From: Lentzea jiangxiensis
GTDB taxonomy: Bacteria; Actinomycetota; Actinomycetes; Mycobacteriales; Pseudonocardiaceae
Length of the DNA: 64,000 bases
Assembly (NCBI RefSeq): GCF_900104175.1
Contig: NZ_FNIX01000001.1
Span: forward strand, 1,315,975-1,379,974
Direction of reading: 5' to 3'
Shown here: piece by piece, positions 1 to 8,182 of the stretch
How positions within the stretch are numbered: the stretch's first letter is position 1
Layout: each line of letters starts with the position of its first letter
Notes under the pieces: generated by a model
Seen by the model: only the letters and a program-made list of their open reading frames with translations
Told to the model about the DNA's origin: nothing
The model's database searches: none
Position numbers and translations under genes: made by a program

Positions 1-10
1 TGCGAAGAGG

Positions 11-261
11 TCAACATGTAGTCGACACGCAGGTCGACAGGACACAACTAATCCGCATCGACTCGGACGTCCATGTCGACGGCCGTCCCGTCCACGTTGA
101 TCATGCGCTGGTCCACGTTGACGACTCCGTCAACGTGGACGGTTCTCGCCGATATCGACCCACTGCCATCAATGCCGATCGGCGGCGTCGACATCGACTC
201 CACATCGACTCCACGTCGACGCCGCCCGAATCGACGTTGACCTGATGAGATCAATGTTGAC
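11..261. repeat. Degenerate GTCGAC / TCCACGTTGAC repeat field
   Basis: About 250 bases beyond the 3' end of the PPOX-like gene are packed with variants of GTCGAC, ATCGAC, TCCACGTTGAC and the reverse form TCAACGTGGAC. Examples begin at 11, 21, 33, 75, 91, 111, 129, 187, 193, 204, 215, 231 and 251. Spacing is irregular, so this is neither a clean tandem array nor a CRISPR. The only reading frame across it encodes a low-complexity Val/Asp-rich peptide that reflects the repeat. It may be a protein-binding array, a repetitive extragenic element or a slippage-grown tract; the function is unknown. It may continue left of the window. Confidence 0.6.
111..140. repeat. Perfect 12-bp inverted repeat
   Basis: GTCCACGTTGAC and its exact reverse complement GTCAACGTGGAC are separated by six bases (GACTCC). 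This is the strongest hairpin in the repeat field. It lies about 130 bases past the stop of the minus-strand PPOX-like gene, so it could end that transcript, or it could be a dimeric operator. There is no T-run on either side. Confidence 0.55.
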
Positions 262-273
262 GGTCCACCCGCG

Positions 274-654
274 TCAGGAAGCCGCCGTGATTCGGATGCC
301 GATCGAGCCGGTCCGCCCGCGCCGCAGCTTGCTGCCGAACACGGTCACCCATCCGAACACCCCGTACTTCTTCGAGATGCGGGACCGCACGTCGTCGCTG
401 CCCGTCTCGTCCAGCAAGGACGCGTGCGCCTTGGTCGACGGCCCCTTGGGGTTGCCGCGGACGTCGCACGGCCCCACCTCGACGTCACCGCTGCGCCGGA
501 TCCGCTTGACCTTGCCGGTGTCCACGGCGCTCCACGCGTAGATCACCTCGTCGCTCTCGCCCGGCACGACCCAGACCGGTGTGGGTACCGGGGTGCCGTT
601 CTTGCGGAACGTCGTCAGCAGCAGGTACTTGCCCTCGCCCAGTTCCCTGATCAT
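274..654 (-). CDS. PPOX-class flavin/F420-dependent oxidoreductase family protein
   Basis: This 126-residue protein has the split-barrel fold signature of the pyridoxamine 5'-phosphate oxidase superfamily. The N-terminal part (LGEGKYLLLTTFRKNGTPV, then PTPVWVV) is the usual first two strands of F420- or FMN-binding PPOX proteins, followed by a YAWSAVDTGKVKRIRRSG segment that normally contacts the cofactor phosphate. The length is typical of the short cytosolic actinobacterial members, which reduce small molecules with F420H2 or FMN; the substrate cannot be read from sequence. It starts at an ATG and is divergent from hisF across only 45 bases, so the two promoters must share that gap. Confidence 0.75.
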   Translation of the reverse strand: MIRELGEGKYLLLTTFRKNGTPVPTPVWVVPGESDEVIYAWSAVDTGKVKRIRRSGDVEVGPCDVRGNPKGPSTKAHASLLDETGSDDVRSRISKKYGVFGWVTVFGSKLRRGRTGSIGIRITAAS

Positions 655-699
655 GGCCGCGCAGCGTAGTCCGGGACGGCGGCTTGTAGGCTTTCCCGC

Positions 700-1458
700 A
701 TGTCAGTCGCGGTCCGTGTCATCCCCTGTCTCGACGTCGACCGGGGCCGGGTGGTGAAGGGCGTCAACTTCACGAACCTCGTCGACGCGGGTGATCCTGT
801 CGAGCTCGCGAGGGCGTACGACGCCGAGGGCGCCGACGAGCTCACGTTCCTCGACGTGACGGCGAGCAGCGGCGACCGGGAGACGACGTTCGACGTGGTC
901 CGCCGCACCGCCGAGCAGGTGTTCATCCCCCTCACGGTCGGTGGCGGCGTGCGCAGCCCCGAGGACGTCAACAAGCTGCTGCGCGCCGGCGCGGACAAGG
1001 TCAGCCTCAACACCGCGGCCATCGCACGGCCCGAGCTGCTCAAGGAGTGCTCGGAGCGCTATGGCGCCCAGTGCATCGTGCTGTCGGTCGACGCGCGGCG
1101 CGTGCCCGGCGGCACCGGCTTCGAGGTCACGACCCACGGCGGGCGCAACGGCACCGGCATCGACGCCGTGCAGTGGGCCGCGAAGGGTCAGGAGCTGGGC
1201 GTCGGCGAGATCCTGCTGAACTCGATGGACGCCGACGGCACCAAGGCCGGGTTCGACCTCGAGCTGATCGAACTGGTGCGGCGTGAGGTCGACGTCCCGC
1301 TGATCGCGAGCGGTGGCGCGGGCGCGGTCGACCACTTCGCGCCGGCCGTCGCCGCGGGTGCGGACGCCGTGCTGGCGGCCAGCGTGTTCCACTTCGGCCA
1401 GTTGCGCATCGGCGAGGTCAAGGACGGCCTGCGCCAGGCGGGCGTCGTGGTGCGGTGA
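700..1458 (+). CDS. hisF: Imidazole glycerol phosphate synthase cyclase subunit HisF
   Basis: HisF closes the imidazole ring in histidine biosynthesis, using ammonia delivered by the HisH glutaminase and releasing AICAR to purine synthesis. The 252 residues match the family length. The start [16 protein letters not shown] carries the catalytic Asp (D12), and the VLSVDARR strand carries the second catalytic Asp. VGGGVRS and ASGGAG are the phosphate-binding loops of the (beta/alpha)8 barrel. hisH and hisA are not in the window. The stop overlaps the GTG of the next gene, so translation is probably coupled. Confidence 0.97.
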   Translation: MSVAVRVIPCLDVDRGRVVKGVNFTNLVDAGDPVELARAYDAEGADELTFLDVTASSGDRETTFDVVRRTAEQVFIPLTVGGGVRSPEDVNKLLRAGADKVSLNTAAIARPELLKECSERYGAQCIVLSVDARRVPGGTGFEVTTHGGRNGTGIDAVQWAAKGQELGVGEILLNSMDADGTKAGFDLELIELVRREVDVPLIASGGAGAVDHFAPAVAAGADAVLAASVFHFGQLRIGEVKDGLRQAGVVVR

Positions 1459-1814
1459 AGCCCGTCGAGGTGCGGGTGGCCTCGGCGGTCGCGTTCGGCG
1501 GTGCTCTGGTGTTCTTCGTGGTCGGGCTGGTTCTGTGGCGCTCGACCGGCGACGCGGACGTGTTGAAGCTGCCGTCGTTCATCGCGGCCGTCGAGCTGCC
1601 GGTCGCGGCGGCGTTGCTGCTCAGGCTGCGGTTCATGCACTACCCGGCGATGCTCGTGTTCGTCCTCGTCGCGTTGCTGCACCTCGTCATCGTGCTCGCC
1701 GACGGACCGGCGTGGGCTCGCGTCGCGTCCGGCGTGCTGTCCGCTGTGCACATCTACGGCGTGGTCCTGCTGAACACCGGACCGGCTCGTGAACACCTGG
1801 GAGGACCCCGTTGA
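1455..1814 (+). CDS. Small four-helix membrane protein between hisF and hisI
   Basis: This 119-residue protein has about four hydrophobic segments (roughly 8-28, 40-57, 65-84 and 90-108) and no catalytic motif that I recognise. It begins at a GTG inside the hisF stop (GTGA overlap), and its own stop overlaps the TTG of hisI, so it is locked into the histidine operon. Small membrane proteins of unknown role commonly sit in actinobacterial his clusters. The position suggests co-expression with histidine genes, not a proven role in the pathway. Confidence 0.8.
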   Translation: MKPVEVRVASAVAFGGALVFFVVGLVLWRSTGDADVLKLPSFIAAVELPVAAALLLRLRFMHYPAMLVFVLVALLHLVIVLADGPAWARVASGVLSAVHIYGVVLLNTGPAREHLGGPR

Positions 1815-2161
1815 GCAGCCCGCTCGATCCCGCCGTCTCCGCGAGGCTCAAGCGCACCCCGGACGGCTTGGTGTGCGCGGTCGCGCAGCAACGCGGCACC
1901 GGTGAGGTGCTCATGGTGGCGTGGATGGACGACGAGGCGTTGCACCGCACTCTCACCACCCGTCGTGCGACGTACTACTCGCGCAGCCGCCAGCAGCTGT
2001 GGGTGAAGGGCGAGACTTCGGGCCACACGCAGTACGTGCACGAGGTCCGGCTGGACTGCGACGGCGACACGCTGCTGCTGACCGTCGACCAGGTCGGTGC
2101 CGCCTGCCACACGGGTGACAGGACGTGCTTCAACGCCACGGTTCTCCTCGCGGACGTGTGA
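1811..2161 (+). CDS. hisI: Phosphoribosyl-AMP cyclohydrolase HisI
   Basis: HisI hydrolyses the adenine ring of phosphoribosyl-AMP, the third step of histidine biosynthesis. The 116-residue single-domain form (no HisE fusion) is usual in actinobacteria. Visible signatures are [10 protein letters not shown] near the start, [18 protein letters not shown] in the middle, the metal-binding acidic cluster LDCDGDTLL, and the zinc cysteines in [12 protein letters not shown]. Translation starts at a TTG that overlaps the preceding TGA. The next gene begins 31 bases after the stop, so read-through into the caspase module is possible. Confidence 0.95.
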   Translation: MSSPLDPAVSARLKRTPDGLVCAVAQQRGTGEVLMVAWMDDEALHRTLTTRRATYYSRSRQQLWVKGETSGHTQYVHEVRLDCDGDTLLLTVDQVGAACHTGDRTCFNATVLLADV

Positions 2162-2192
2162 CGCACGGCGCGCTGATCCCGATGATGTCTTC

Positions 2193-2543
2193 ATGGCTGA
2201 CATCACGGTCCGCGTCGAGGCGTCGGGCGAGAACCTGGCGCAGGTCACCGCGGAGCTGCTCGAACTCCTGACCACGGCTGCCCGCGTCGACGCCCGCCCC
2301 GCCACCGGATCCGCACCGGACGGCGCGAAGTCCGCCGGTCTGGCGATCGGCGAGCTGGTCGTGACGGGTGTGCTGTCCACCGCGTCCGTGCGCGCCGCTT
2401 CGTCGGTCCTGTCGTCGTGGCTGCAGGGACGCGCGAAGCGCAAGGTGACCCTGAAGTCCGGCGACGACGAGATCGTCATCGACGGTCCGCTGACGCGCGC
2501 GCAGCAGGAACTGGTCGAGAAATGGCTGCGTGAACGCGGATGA
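2193..2543 (+). CDS. EACC1-like effector-associated adaptor
   Basis: The 116 residues show an N-terminal beta strand (DITVRVEASGEN), an acidic/Leu-rich helix, a Gly/Ala-rich hydrophobic helix (about residues 49-73), a WLQGRAKRKV turn, two strands (KVTLKSGDDEIVIDG) and a final helix with a conserved Trp. This is the layout of the effector-associated constant component EACC1, a small partner encoded directly before caspase, trypsin or NTPase effectors in bacterial conflict systems. The ATG was chosen because the extension upstream overlaps hisI and is not protein-like. The stop overlaps the ATG of the caspase gene, so the two are translated together. Family assignment is by pattern; the adaptor role is inference. 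Confidence 0.65.
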   Translation: MADITVRVEASGENLAQVTAELLELLTTAARVDARPATGSAPDGAKSAGLAIGELVVTGVLSTASVRAASSVLSSWLQGRAKRKVTLKSGDDEIVIDGPLTRAQQELVEKWLRERG

Positions 2544-4630
2544 GCCGGCACGCGCTGCTCGTCGCGGTCGGTGACTACGAAGATCCTCGCCTCAACGCCC
2601 TGCGTGCGCCGCAGCAGGACGTCACGCGCCTGGCCGCCGTGCTGGAAGACCCGGCGGTCGGCGGCTTCGACTCCGTGCGGGTCGTGGTCGACGCCCCCGA
2701 CCACGAGATCCGCAAGGCGCTCGAGAACGCGCTCGCCGAACGGGACGCGGACGACCTCGTGCTCGTCTACTTCTCGTGCCACGGCGTCAAAACCCCGCAG
2801 CAGCGCCTGTACTTCGCCGCCACCAACACGCAGCAGGACCGTCCGGCGGGCACGGCCGTGGCGCGCACGTTCGTCAACGAGCTGTTCGAGGACTGCCGTG
2901 CCGCAGGGCGGATCCTGTTGCTGGACTGCTGTTTCAGCGGCGCGTACGGCAAGGGCATCAAGGCTTCTGCCGGAGGTTCGGTGCTCGACGACCGCAGCGG
3001 CGAGGGCTACGTCGTGCTGACGGCGTCGGACGCCTTCGAGTACGCCTTCGAGGAGGGAGGGCTTTCCCTCAAGGCGCCACGGGCCTCCGTCTTCACCGAT
3101 GTGCTGCTGGAGGGGTTGTCGAGCGGTGCCGCCGACCTGAACGGCGACGGCTGGATCGACGTCCAGGAGCTGTTCGGCTACGTCCACCGCGAAGTGACCG
3201 CACGGCGGCGTGACCAGACACCGAAGTTCTTCGCGCACGGGGCCGATCCCGCGATCCGGATCGCACGGGCGGGCGGCTCCCGAGTAGTGCCCGCGCGGGC
3301 CGTCAAACCGATGTACACGCCGCAGCAGATGGTGGTGGCGCGCGGTTTCAAGGCAGCGGCCGAACCGATCTGCCGGACGCTCGGGCCGCTGGGCCGCCGG
3401 TCGGTCGTGCTGGGGGAGGACGGCCGCTACGTCGAGCTCGCCGACGCGGCGGCCATCGCCGAGGCGTTCCGCGTCTCGGATCCGCGCGACGAGCTGGGCG
3501 CGTCCTACGTCCGCGACGTGGTGCGGCAGGCGCGCCACCAGGTCGGCGACGGAGCGGCGACGGCGGTGGTCATCGCGCAGGCGTTGATCGGGAACGTCCT
3601 GGAGGCCCTGCGTGCGGGCGCGCACCCGGCGCTGCTGAATCGCGAGCTGGACGACGCCTTCCAAGCCGTGCGGCGGTACTTCCGGGACAACCGCCGCTAC
3701 CTCGAAGCTCCGGAGGAGGCCGCGCGGTTCGCCACGTCGACCTCAGGTGATCCGGAGATCGGCGAGCTGGTCGGCAGGACCGTCGAGCACGTCGGCTGGA
3801 ACGGCACCCTGGTCGTGGAGGAGAGCAGCAGGCTGGGCCTCGGGATGGAGCTGACCTGCGGCATCCGGTTCGAAGGCGGCTACCTGTCCGGCAGTTTCGT
3901 CACCGATGCCGCCCGCCAGGTGGCTGAACTGGAGACCGCGTTCGTGCTCCTGTCCTCGGACGAGATCACCTCGGCGGCCACGTTGACGCCGGTGCTGGAC
4001 AAGGTCGCGAAGGAGGGCAAGCCGCTCGTGGTCGTCGCACCGGACGTGATCGGGGAGGCGCTGGCGGCGCTCGTGGCCCGCGCGCCGGGGGCGGTGGCCG
4101 TGCGCGGCCCACGCGATCCCGAGGTGTTCCGCCGGATCGCCTGGGCGGTGGAGGGGAAGGTGCTGCCCGCAGACCGGCTCCAGCAGGCCGAACTGGCCGA
4201 GCTGGGCCAAGTGCGCAAGGTGTCGGTCAGCGAGTACGAGACCGTCGTGGTGGCCCACGGCTACCACCCCGTGCGAACGCCGTCGGTCATAGCCGTGCTC
4301 ACGGTCGGGGTGCTGGGTGAGACCGCGTTGGCCGAGCGGCGCCGGAGGCTGGAGCGGGCGGTGCTCACGGTGCGCCTTGCGGCCGACGACGGCGTGGTTC
4401 TCGGCGGAGGTGTCGCCCTGGCAGGCGCCGCCGACGTGCTCGACGCGTCGAACCCCGCGCACGCGGCCCTGGCCGACGCGTTGCGGAAGCCGCGGCGCCA
4501 GATCGCGCTCAACGCGGGCTCCGACCCGTCCGCCGCGGTGGCAGAGCCTGTGTTCGACGCGGTCGGGGTGCTGAGCACAGCGGTCGGCCTCGCGGTGCGG
4601 ACGGCGCAGCGGTTCCTGCTGCTCGGTTAG
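2540..4630 (+). CDS. Caspase-like peptidase fused to a degenerate GroEL/Cpn60 domain
   Basis: Residues 1-245 form a C14 caspase-type peptidase. The catalytic His is H81 in YFSCHG and the catalytic Cys is C131 in LLLDCCFSG. A canonical EF-hand loop (D199 to E210, DLNGDGWIDVQE) suggests calcium control, as in metacaspases. After a linker, residues 258-696 align with GroEL: TLGPLGRRSVVL, VGDGAATAVVIAQAL, GGYLSGSF and VVLGGGVALAGAADVL match its equatorial and intermediate landmarks. Asp52 and Asp87 of GroEL are kept (D302, D338), but the hydrolytic Asp398 is Arg (R606 in LERAV). The apical part is about 30 residues short. It is probably a nucleotide-binding sensor or scaffold rather than a working chaperonin. 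No signal peptide or membrane segment is present. It is coupled to the EACC1-like gene before it. Confidence 0.85.
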   Translation: MSRHALLVAVGDYEDPRLNALRAPQQDVTRLAAVLEDPAVGGFDSVRVVVDAPDHEIRKALENALAERDADDLVLVYFSCHGVKTPQQRLYFAATNTQQDRPAGTAVARTFVNELFEDCRAAGRILLLDCCFSGAYGKGIKASAGGSVLDDRSGEGYVVLTASDAFEYAFEEGGLSLKAPRASVFTDVLLEGLSSGAADLNGDGWIDVQELFGYVHREVTARRRDQTPKFFAHGADPAIRIARAGGSRVVPARAVKPMYTPQQMVVARGFKAAAEPICRTLGPLGRRSVVLGEDGRYVELADAAAIAEAFRVSDPRDELGASYVRDVVRQARHQVGDGAATAVVIAQALIGNVLEALRAGAHPALLNRELDDAFQAVRRYFRDNRRYLEAPEEAARFATSTSGDPEIGELVGRTVEHVGWNGTLVVEESSRLGLGMELTCGIRFEGGYLSGSFVTDAARQVAELETAFVLLSSDEITSAATLTPVLDKVAKEGKPLVVVAPDVIGEALAALVARAPGAVAVRGPRDPEVFRRIAWAVEGKVLPADRLQQAELAELGQVRKVSVSEYETVVVAHGYHPVRTPSVIAVLTVGVLGETALAERRRRLERAVLTVRLAADDGVVLGGGVALAGAADVLDASNPAHAALADALRKPRRQIALNAGSDPSAAVAEPVFDAVGVLSTAVGLAVRTAQRFLLLG

Positions 4631-5238
4631 CCGAGCTCGCCGGTCAGGTAGCGCTGCAAGTTCGGGGCGATGGCCTTGACGACGGTCTCCACGTCGGCCG
4701 ACGCCAGCGGCTCGAACCGCACGACGTAGCGGACGATGCCCAGCCCGACCATCTGCGTCGCGCACAGGGTGGCGCGCAGCTCGCGCTGCTCGACGCCGAT
4801 CTGCGCGAGCACGTTCCTGAAGATGGCGTTGACCAGGAACTGCTTCAGCGCGCCCGCCACCTCCGGCTGGCTCGTGACGCTGCGGATCAGGGCGGCGAAC
4901 GTGCCGCCGCCGGTCGCGTCCCACACCGTCACGAACGTGCGGATGATGCGCTCGCCCGCCTGCTCCAGCGGCCCGTCGAGCAGGCGCTTGAGCACCTCGG
5001 CCGGGTCGAACGGCAGCTGCAGCACGGACTGGGCGAACAGGCCCTCCTTGCCGCCGAACCAGTGGTTGACCATCGCGGCGTCGACGCCCGCCTTCGCGGC
5101 GATCGCGCGTACGGTGGCACCGTCGTAGCCCTTCTCGACGAAGACCTCGCGGGCCGCGGCGACGAGCGCGGCCCTGGTGTCCTCGCCCGCGGCGCGGCGG
5201 CCTCGCCGTTTCTGGTTCACTTGCTCCACGCGGGCCAT
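4627..5238 (-). CDS. TetR-family transcriptional regulator
   Basis: The 203-residue protein has a TetR helix-turn-helix at about residues 20-66: [20 protein letters not shown], then [21 protein letters not shown] with the typical recognition helix. A C-terminal all-helical ligand domain follows. It is divergent from trpE, and a perfect palindrome lies three bases upstream of its ATG, so it very probably represses itself and possibly trpE. With the operator this close there is no room for a ribosome site, so the message may be leaderless. Its stop overlaps the caspase gene stop by four bases, convergently. The ligand is unknown. Confidence 0.9.
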   Translation of the reverse strand: MARVEQVNQKRRGRRAAGEDTRAALVAAAREVFVEKGYDGATVRAIAAKAGVDAAMVNHWFGGKEGLFAQSVLQLPFDPAEVLKRLLDGPLEQAGERIIRTFVTVWDATGGGTFAALIRSVTSQPEVAGALKQFLVNAIFRNVLAQIGVEQRELRATLCATQMVGLGIVRYVVRFEPLASADVETVVKAIAPNLQRYLTGELG

Positions 5239-5240
5239 AT

Positions 5241-5256
5241 TTCAACAGATGTTGAA
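5241..5256. promoter_or_regulatory. TetR-type operator between tetR and trpE
   Basis: TTCAACA-GA-TGTTGAA is a perfect 7-bp inverted repeat with a 2-bp centre, located between the two divergent starts. On the plus strand the first arm can serve as a weak -35 (TTCAAC), with AACAAT 17 bases later as -10. That would place transcription initiation at or next to the trpE ATG. Binding of the neighbouring TetR protein here would block both genes. Assignment to that regulator is inference from position. Confidence 0.7.
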
Positions 5257-5275
5257 TTTATGCAACAATCGTCCC

Positions 5276-6814
5276 ATGGTGAGCGTCATCGGGGCTGTGG
5301 CCGCCGCTGGTCTGGGGGCCGTGAGCCCCACGCGTGAGGAGTTCCGCGAGCTGGCGGTCAACCGCCGGGTCATCCCGGTGGTGCGCAAGCTCCTCGCGGA
5401 CGCCGAGACGCCGGTCGGCCTGTACCGCAAGCTCGGGGCCGACCAGCCCGGCACGTTCTTGTTCGAGTCTGCCGAGAACGGGCGCTCGTGGTCGCGCTGG
5501 TCGTTCATCGGCGTGCGGTCGTCCGCGGCGCTCACGGCGACCGGCGGTGACGCGTTCTGGACGGGCACGCGACCGGTCGGCCTGCCCGACGGCGGCGACC
5601 CGATGCAGGTCCTGCGCGAGACCGTCGAGGTGCTGCGCACGGACCCGTTGCCCGGCATGCCCCCGCTGACCGGCGGCATGGTCGGCTACATCGGCTACGA
5701 CGCGGTGCGGCGGCTCGAACGGCTGCCCGTCATCGCCGAGGACGACCTGAAGCTGCCCGAGATGGTCATGCTGCTGGCGACCGACCTCGCCGCGCTCGAC
5801 CACCACGAGGGCACCGTCACGCTCATCGCGAACGCGATCAACTGGGACGACTCGGCCGAGCGGGTCGACGCCGCGTACGACGACGCGGTGCGCCGCCTCG
5901 ACGAGATGACGACGGCCCTGCACACGCCCGCGCCGCCGACCGCGGCCGTGTTCTCCCGGCCCAAGCCCGAGTTCCGGCGCCGCCGGTCGCAGGCCGAGCA
6001 CTTCGCGGCCGTCGAGAAGGCCAAGGAGGCCATCCGCGCGGGCGAGGCGTTCCAGGTCGTGGTGTCGCAGCGGTTCGAGATCGACACCGACGCCGACGCG
6101 CTCGACATCTACCGGGTGCTGCGGGCGACCAACCCCAGCCCGTACATGTACCTGCTGCGCCTCGACGGGTTCGACATCGTCGGGTCCAGCCCCGAGTCGC
6201 TGGTGACGGTGCGCGACGGCAAGGCGACCACCCACCCGATCGCGGGCACCCGCTGGCGCAGCGAGGACCCCGAAGAGGACGCCCTGCTGGAAAAGGACCT
6301 GCTCGCCGACCACAAGGAACGCGCCGAGCACCTGATGCTCGTCGACCTCGGCCGCAACGACCTGGGCCGCGTCTGCAAGCCGGGCTCCGTGCACGTCGTC
6401 GACTTCTTCAAGGTCGAGCGGTACAGCCACGTCATGCACATCGTGTCGACCGTGACCGGCGAGCTGGCCGAGGGCAAGACCGCCTACGACGCGGTCGCGG
6501 CCTGCTTCCCGGCCGGCACGCTGTCCGGCGCGCCGAAGCCGCGCGCGATGGAGCTCATCGAGGAGCTGGAACCCACCCGCCGCGGTCTCTACGGCGGCGT
6601 CGTGGGCTACTTCGACTTCGCCGGTGACGCGGACACGGCGATCGCGATCCGCACCGCCCTGGTGCGCGACGGGGTGGCGTACGTGCAGGCGGGCGGAGGC
6701 ATCGTGGCCGACTCCGACCCGCGGGCCGAGGACAACGAGTGCCTGAACAAGGCGGGCGCGGTGCTGGCCGCGATCGCCACCGCGCAGACGATGGCCCCCG
6801 CCGTTGAACGGTAG
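5276..6814 (+). CDS. trpE: Anthranilate synthase component I
   Basis: TrpE converts chorismate plus ammonia to anthranilate, the first committed step to tryptophan. The 512 residues include the N-terminal tryptophan-binding pattern [19 protein letters not shown] and the chorismate-site motifs [30 protein letters not shown] and [13 protein letters not shown]. The C-terminal block [10 protein letters not shown] is also present. The ATG used has no ribosome site and may head a leaderless message. A GTG at 5321, just before SPTREEF, is an alternative. There is no trp leader peptide or attenuator between the TetR operator and the start, unlike many actinobacterial trpE genes. The glutaminase partner trpG is not in the window. 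Confidence 0.96.
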   Translation: MVSVIGAVAAAGLGAVSPTREEFRELAVNRRVIPVVRKLLADAETPVGLYRKLGADQPGTFLFESAENGRSWSRWSFIGVRSSAALTATGGDAFWTGTRPVGLPDGGDPMQVLRETVEVLRTDPLPGMPPLTGGMVGYIGYDAVRRLERLPVIAEDDLKLPEMVMLLATDLAALDHHEGTVTLIANAINWDDSAERVDAAYDDAVRRLDEMTTALHTPAPPTAAVFSRPKPEFRRRRSQAEHFAAVEKAKEAIRAGEAFQVVVSQRFEIDTDADALDIYRVLRATNPSPYMYLLRLDGFDIVGSSPESLVTVRDGKATTHPIAGTRWRSEDPEEDALLEKDLLADHKERAEHLMLVDLGRNDLGRVCKPGSVHVVDFFKVERYSHVMHIVSTVTGELAEGKTAYDAVAACFPAGTLSGAPKPRAMELIEELEPTRRGLYGGVVGYFDFAGDADTAIAIRTALVRDGVAYVQAGGGIVADSDPRAEDNECLNKAGAVLAAIATAQTMAPAVER

Positions 6815-7205
6815 GCGTCCACTGTGGATCGCCGCGCTCCTGCTCGTGGGCGCGGCGGGTGCCTTCTGGGGTGCGGGCTCGGTGCCGATCGCGCTGCTGT
6901 GCCTCGCCTCCGTCGCGGCGGTCGTCGCGCTGAGCGGGGTGGCGCGCCGCGTCCTCGGTGCGCTGCTCGTCGTCGTGGGTCTGGTCGGGGGTTTCTCCGG
7001 CCACTGGCTGGCCGTCGTCGGAGGCGTGCTGCTGGCGGGCTCCGGCGTGCTCCAGGTGGCTCTGGGGGGTCGCATGCCGAAGATCGGGGTGGGCGGGCAG
7101 AAGGCTCGCGCGCACGACCCGGAGACGGAGATGTGGCGGGCGCTGGAGCGCGGAGATGATCCGACCGACGATAAGCCCCGCGGCGGACCATCCTCGAACG
7201 AGTGA
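6804..7205 (+). CDS. Trp-region conserved membrane protein (Trp_oprn_chp family)
   Basis: This 133-residue protein has four predicted membrane helices in its first 90 residues and a hydrophilic tail containing [19 protein letters not shown]. That tail is the hallmark of the small membrane protein found between trpE and trpC in actinobacteria. It starts at a TTG eleven bases inside trpE and so depends on trpE translation. Its biochemical role is unknown; a link to tryptophan synthesis or export is inferred only from its constant position. Confidence 0.85.
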   Translation: MNGRRPLWIAALLLVGAAGAFWGAGSVPIALLCLASVAAVVALSGVARRVLGALLVVVGLVGGFSGHWLAVVGGVLLAGSGVLQVALGGRMPKIGVGGQKARAHDPETEMWRALERGDDPTDDKPRGGPSSNE

Positions 7206-7337
7206 AGATCATCCATCCACGTTCGCGCATGTGACACGTGCACAGCCCTGGTTAGCTGCGTGGACACCGAACCCCCGGTGGCGGAGGCGTTACTCCGGCG
7301 GGGTTAGCATCCCCATAGCGGGAAGGGGAGCAAGACT

Positions 7338-8147
7338 GTGACGGTTCTCGAGTCGATCCTCGAAGGTGTGCGTGAGGACCTCGCCGCTCGCGAGGCCCGG
7401 TTGCCCTTCGACGTCGTCAAGGAGCGCGCGGCCAGGACCGCCCCGCCGCTCGACGTGCTGTCGGTGCTGCGCGGGCCGAACGTGGGCGTGATCGCCGAGG
7501 TCAAGCGCCGCAGCCCCTCCAAGGGCGCGCTGGCGGAGATCCCGGAACCCGCCGAGCTCGCGTCCGCGTACGAGGCGGGCGGTGCGTCGGTGATCAGCGT
7601 GCTGACCGAGCAGCGCCGCTTCGGCGGGTCGCTGGCGGACTTCGACGCGGTGCGCCGGGCGGTGAAGATCCCGCTGCTGCGCAAGGACTTCATCGTGTCG
7701 CCCTACCAGGTCCACGAGGCGCGCATGCACGGCGCCGACGTGGTGCTGCTGATCGTGGCCGCGCTGGAGCAGAACGCCCTGGTGTCGCTGCTCGACCGGG
7801 TGGAGTCGCTCGGCATGACGGCGCTGGTCGAGGTGCACACGGCCGAGGAGGCCGACCGCGCTCTCGAAGCCGGGTCGACGGTCATCGGCGTGAACGCGCG
7901 CAACCTCCACACGCTGGAGGTGGACAAGGACGTTTTCGGCAGGATCGCGCCGGGACTACCCTTCGAAACGATCAAGATCGCCGAGTCGGGGGTCACCGGG
8001 CCCGGCGACCTGATGTCGTACGCCGGCGCGGGTGCTGACGCGGTGCTCGTCGGCGAAAGCCTGGTGACCAGCGGAGACCCCAAGGCCGCCGTGAACAAGC
8101 TCGTGACCGCGGGCTCACACCCCGCGTGCCCCCGGCCGAGCCGATGA
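7338..8147 (+). CDS. trpC: Indole-3-glycerol phosphate synthase
   Basis: TrpC closes the indole ring from CdRP, with loss of carbon dioxide and water. It is a single-domain barrel of 269 residues with family signatures [12 protein letters not shown] (substrate loop and catalytic Lys), [21 protein letters not shown] (second catalytic Lys) and [29 protein letters not shown] and IAESGV carry the catalytic Asn and the phosphate site. It starts at a GTG after AAGGGGAGCAAGACT, a good ribosome site. The 132-base gap behind the membrane protein gene may hold a secondary promoter. trpD and trpF are absent here; actinobacteria usually use PriA for the trpF step. Confidence 0.96.
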   Translation: MTVLESILEGVREDLAAREARLPFDVVKERAARTAPPLDVLSVLRGPNVGVIAEVKRRSPSKGALAEIPEPAELASAYEAGGASVISVLTEQRRFGGSLADFDAVRRAVKIPLLRKDFIVSPYQVHEARMHGADVVLLIVAALEQNALVSLLDRVESLGMTALVEVHTAEEADRALEAGSTVIGVNARNLHTLEVDKDVFGRIAPGLPFETIKIAESGVTGPGDLMSYAGAGADAVLVGESLVTSGDPKAAVNKLVTAGSHPACPRPSR

Positions 8148-8182
8148 GGACCGGTCGACAACAGCGTTAGAGGAGTTACCCG

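Noticed and set aside
48..254. 68-codon minus-strand frame in the repeat field
   Set aside because: The product is a low-complexity Val/Asp-rich peptide that mirrors the DNA repeats, with no ribosome site.
1..270. CRISPR array at the left edge
   Set aside because: Repeat units are short, degenerate, in both orientations and irregularly spaced; there are no spacers of constant length and no cas genes.
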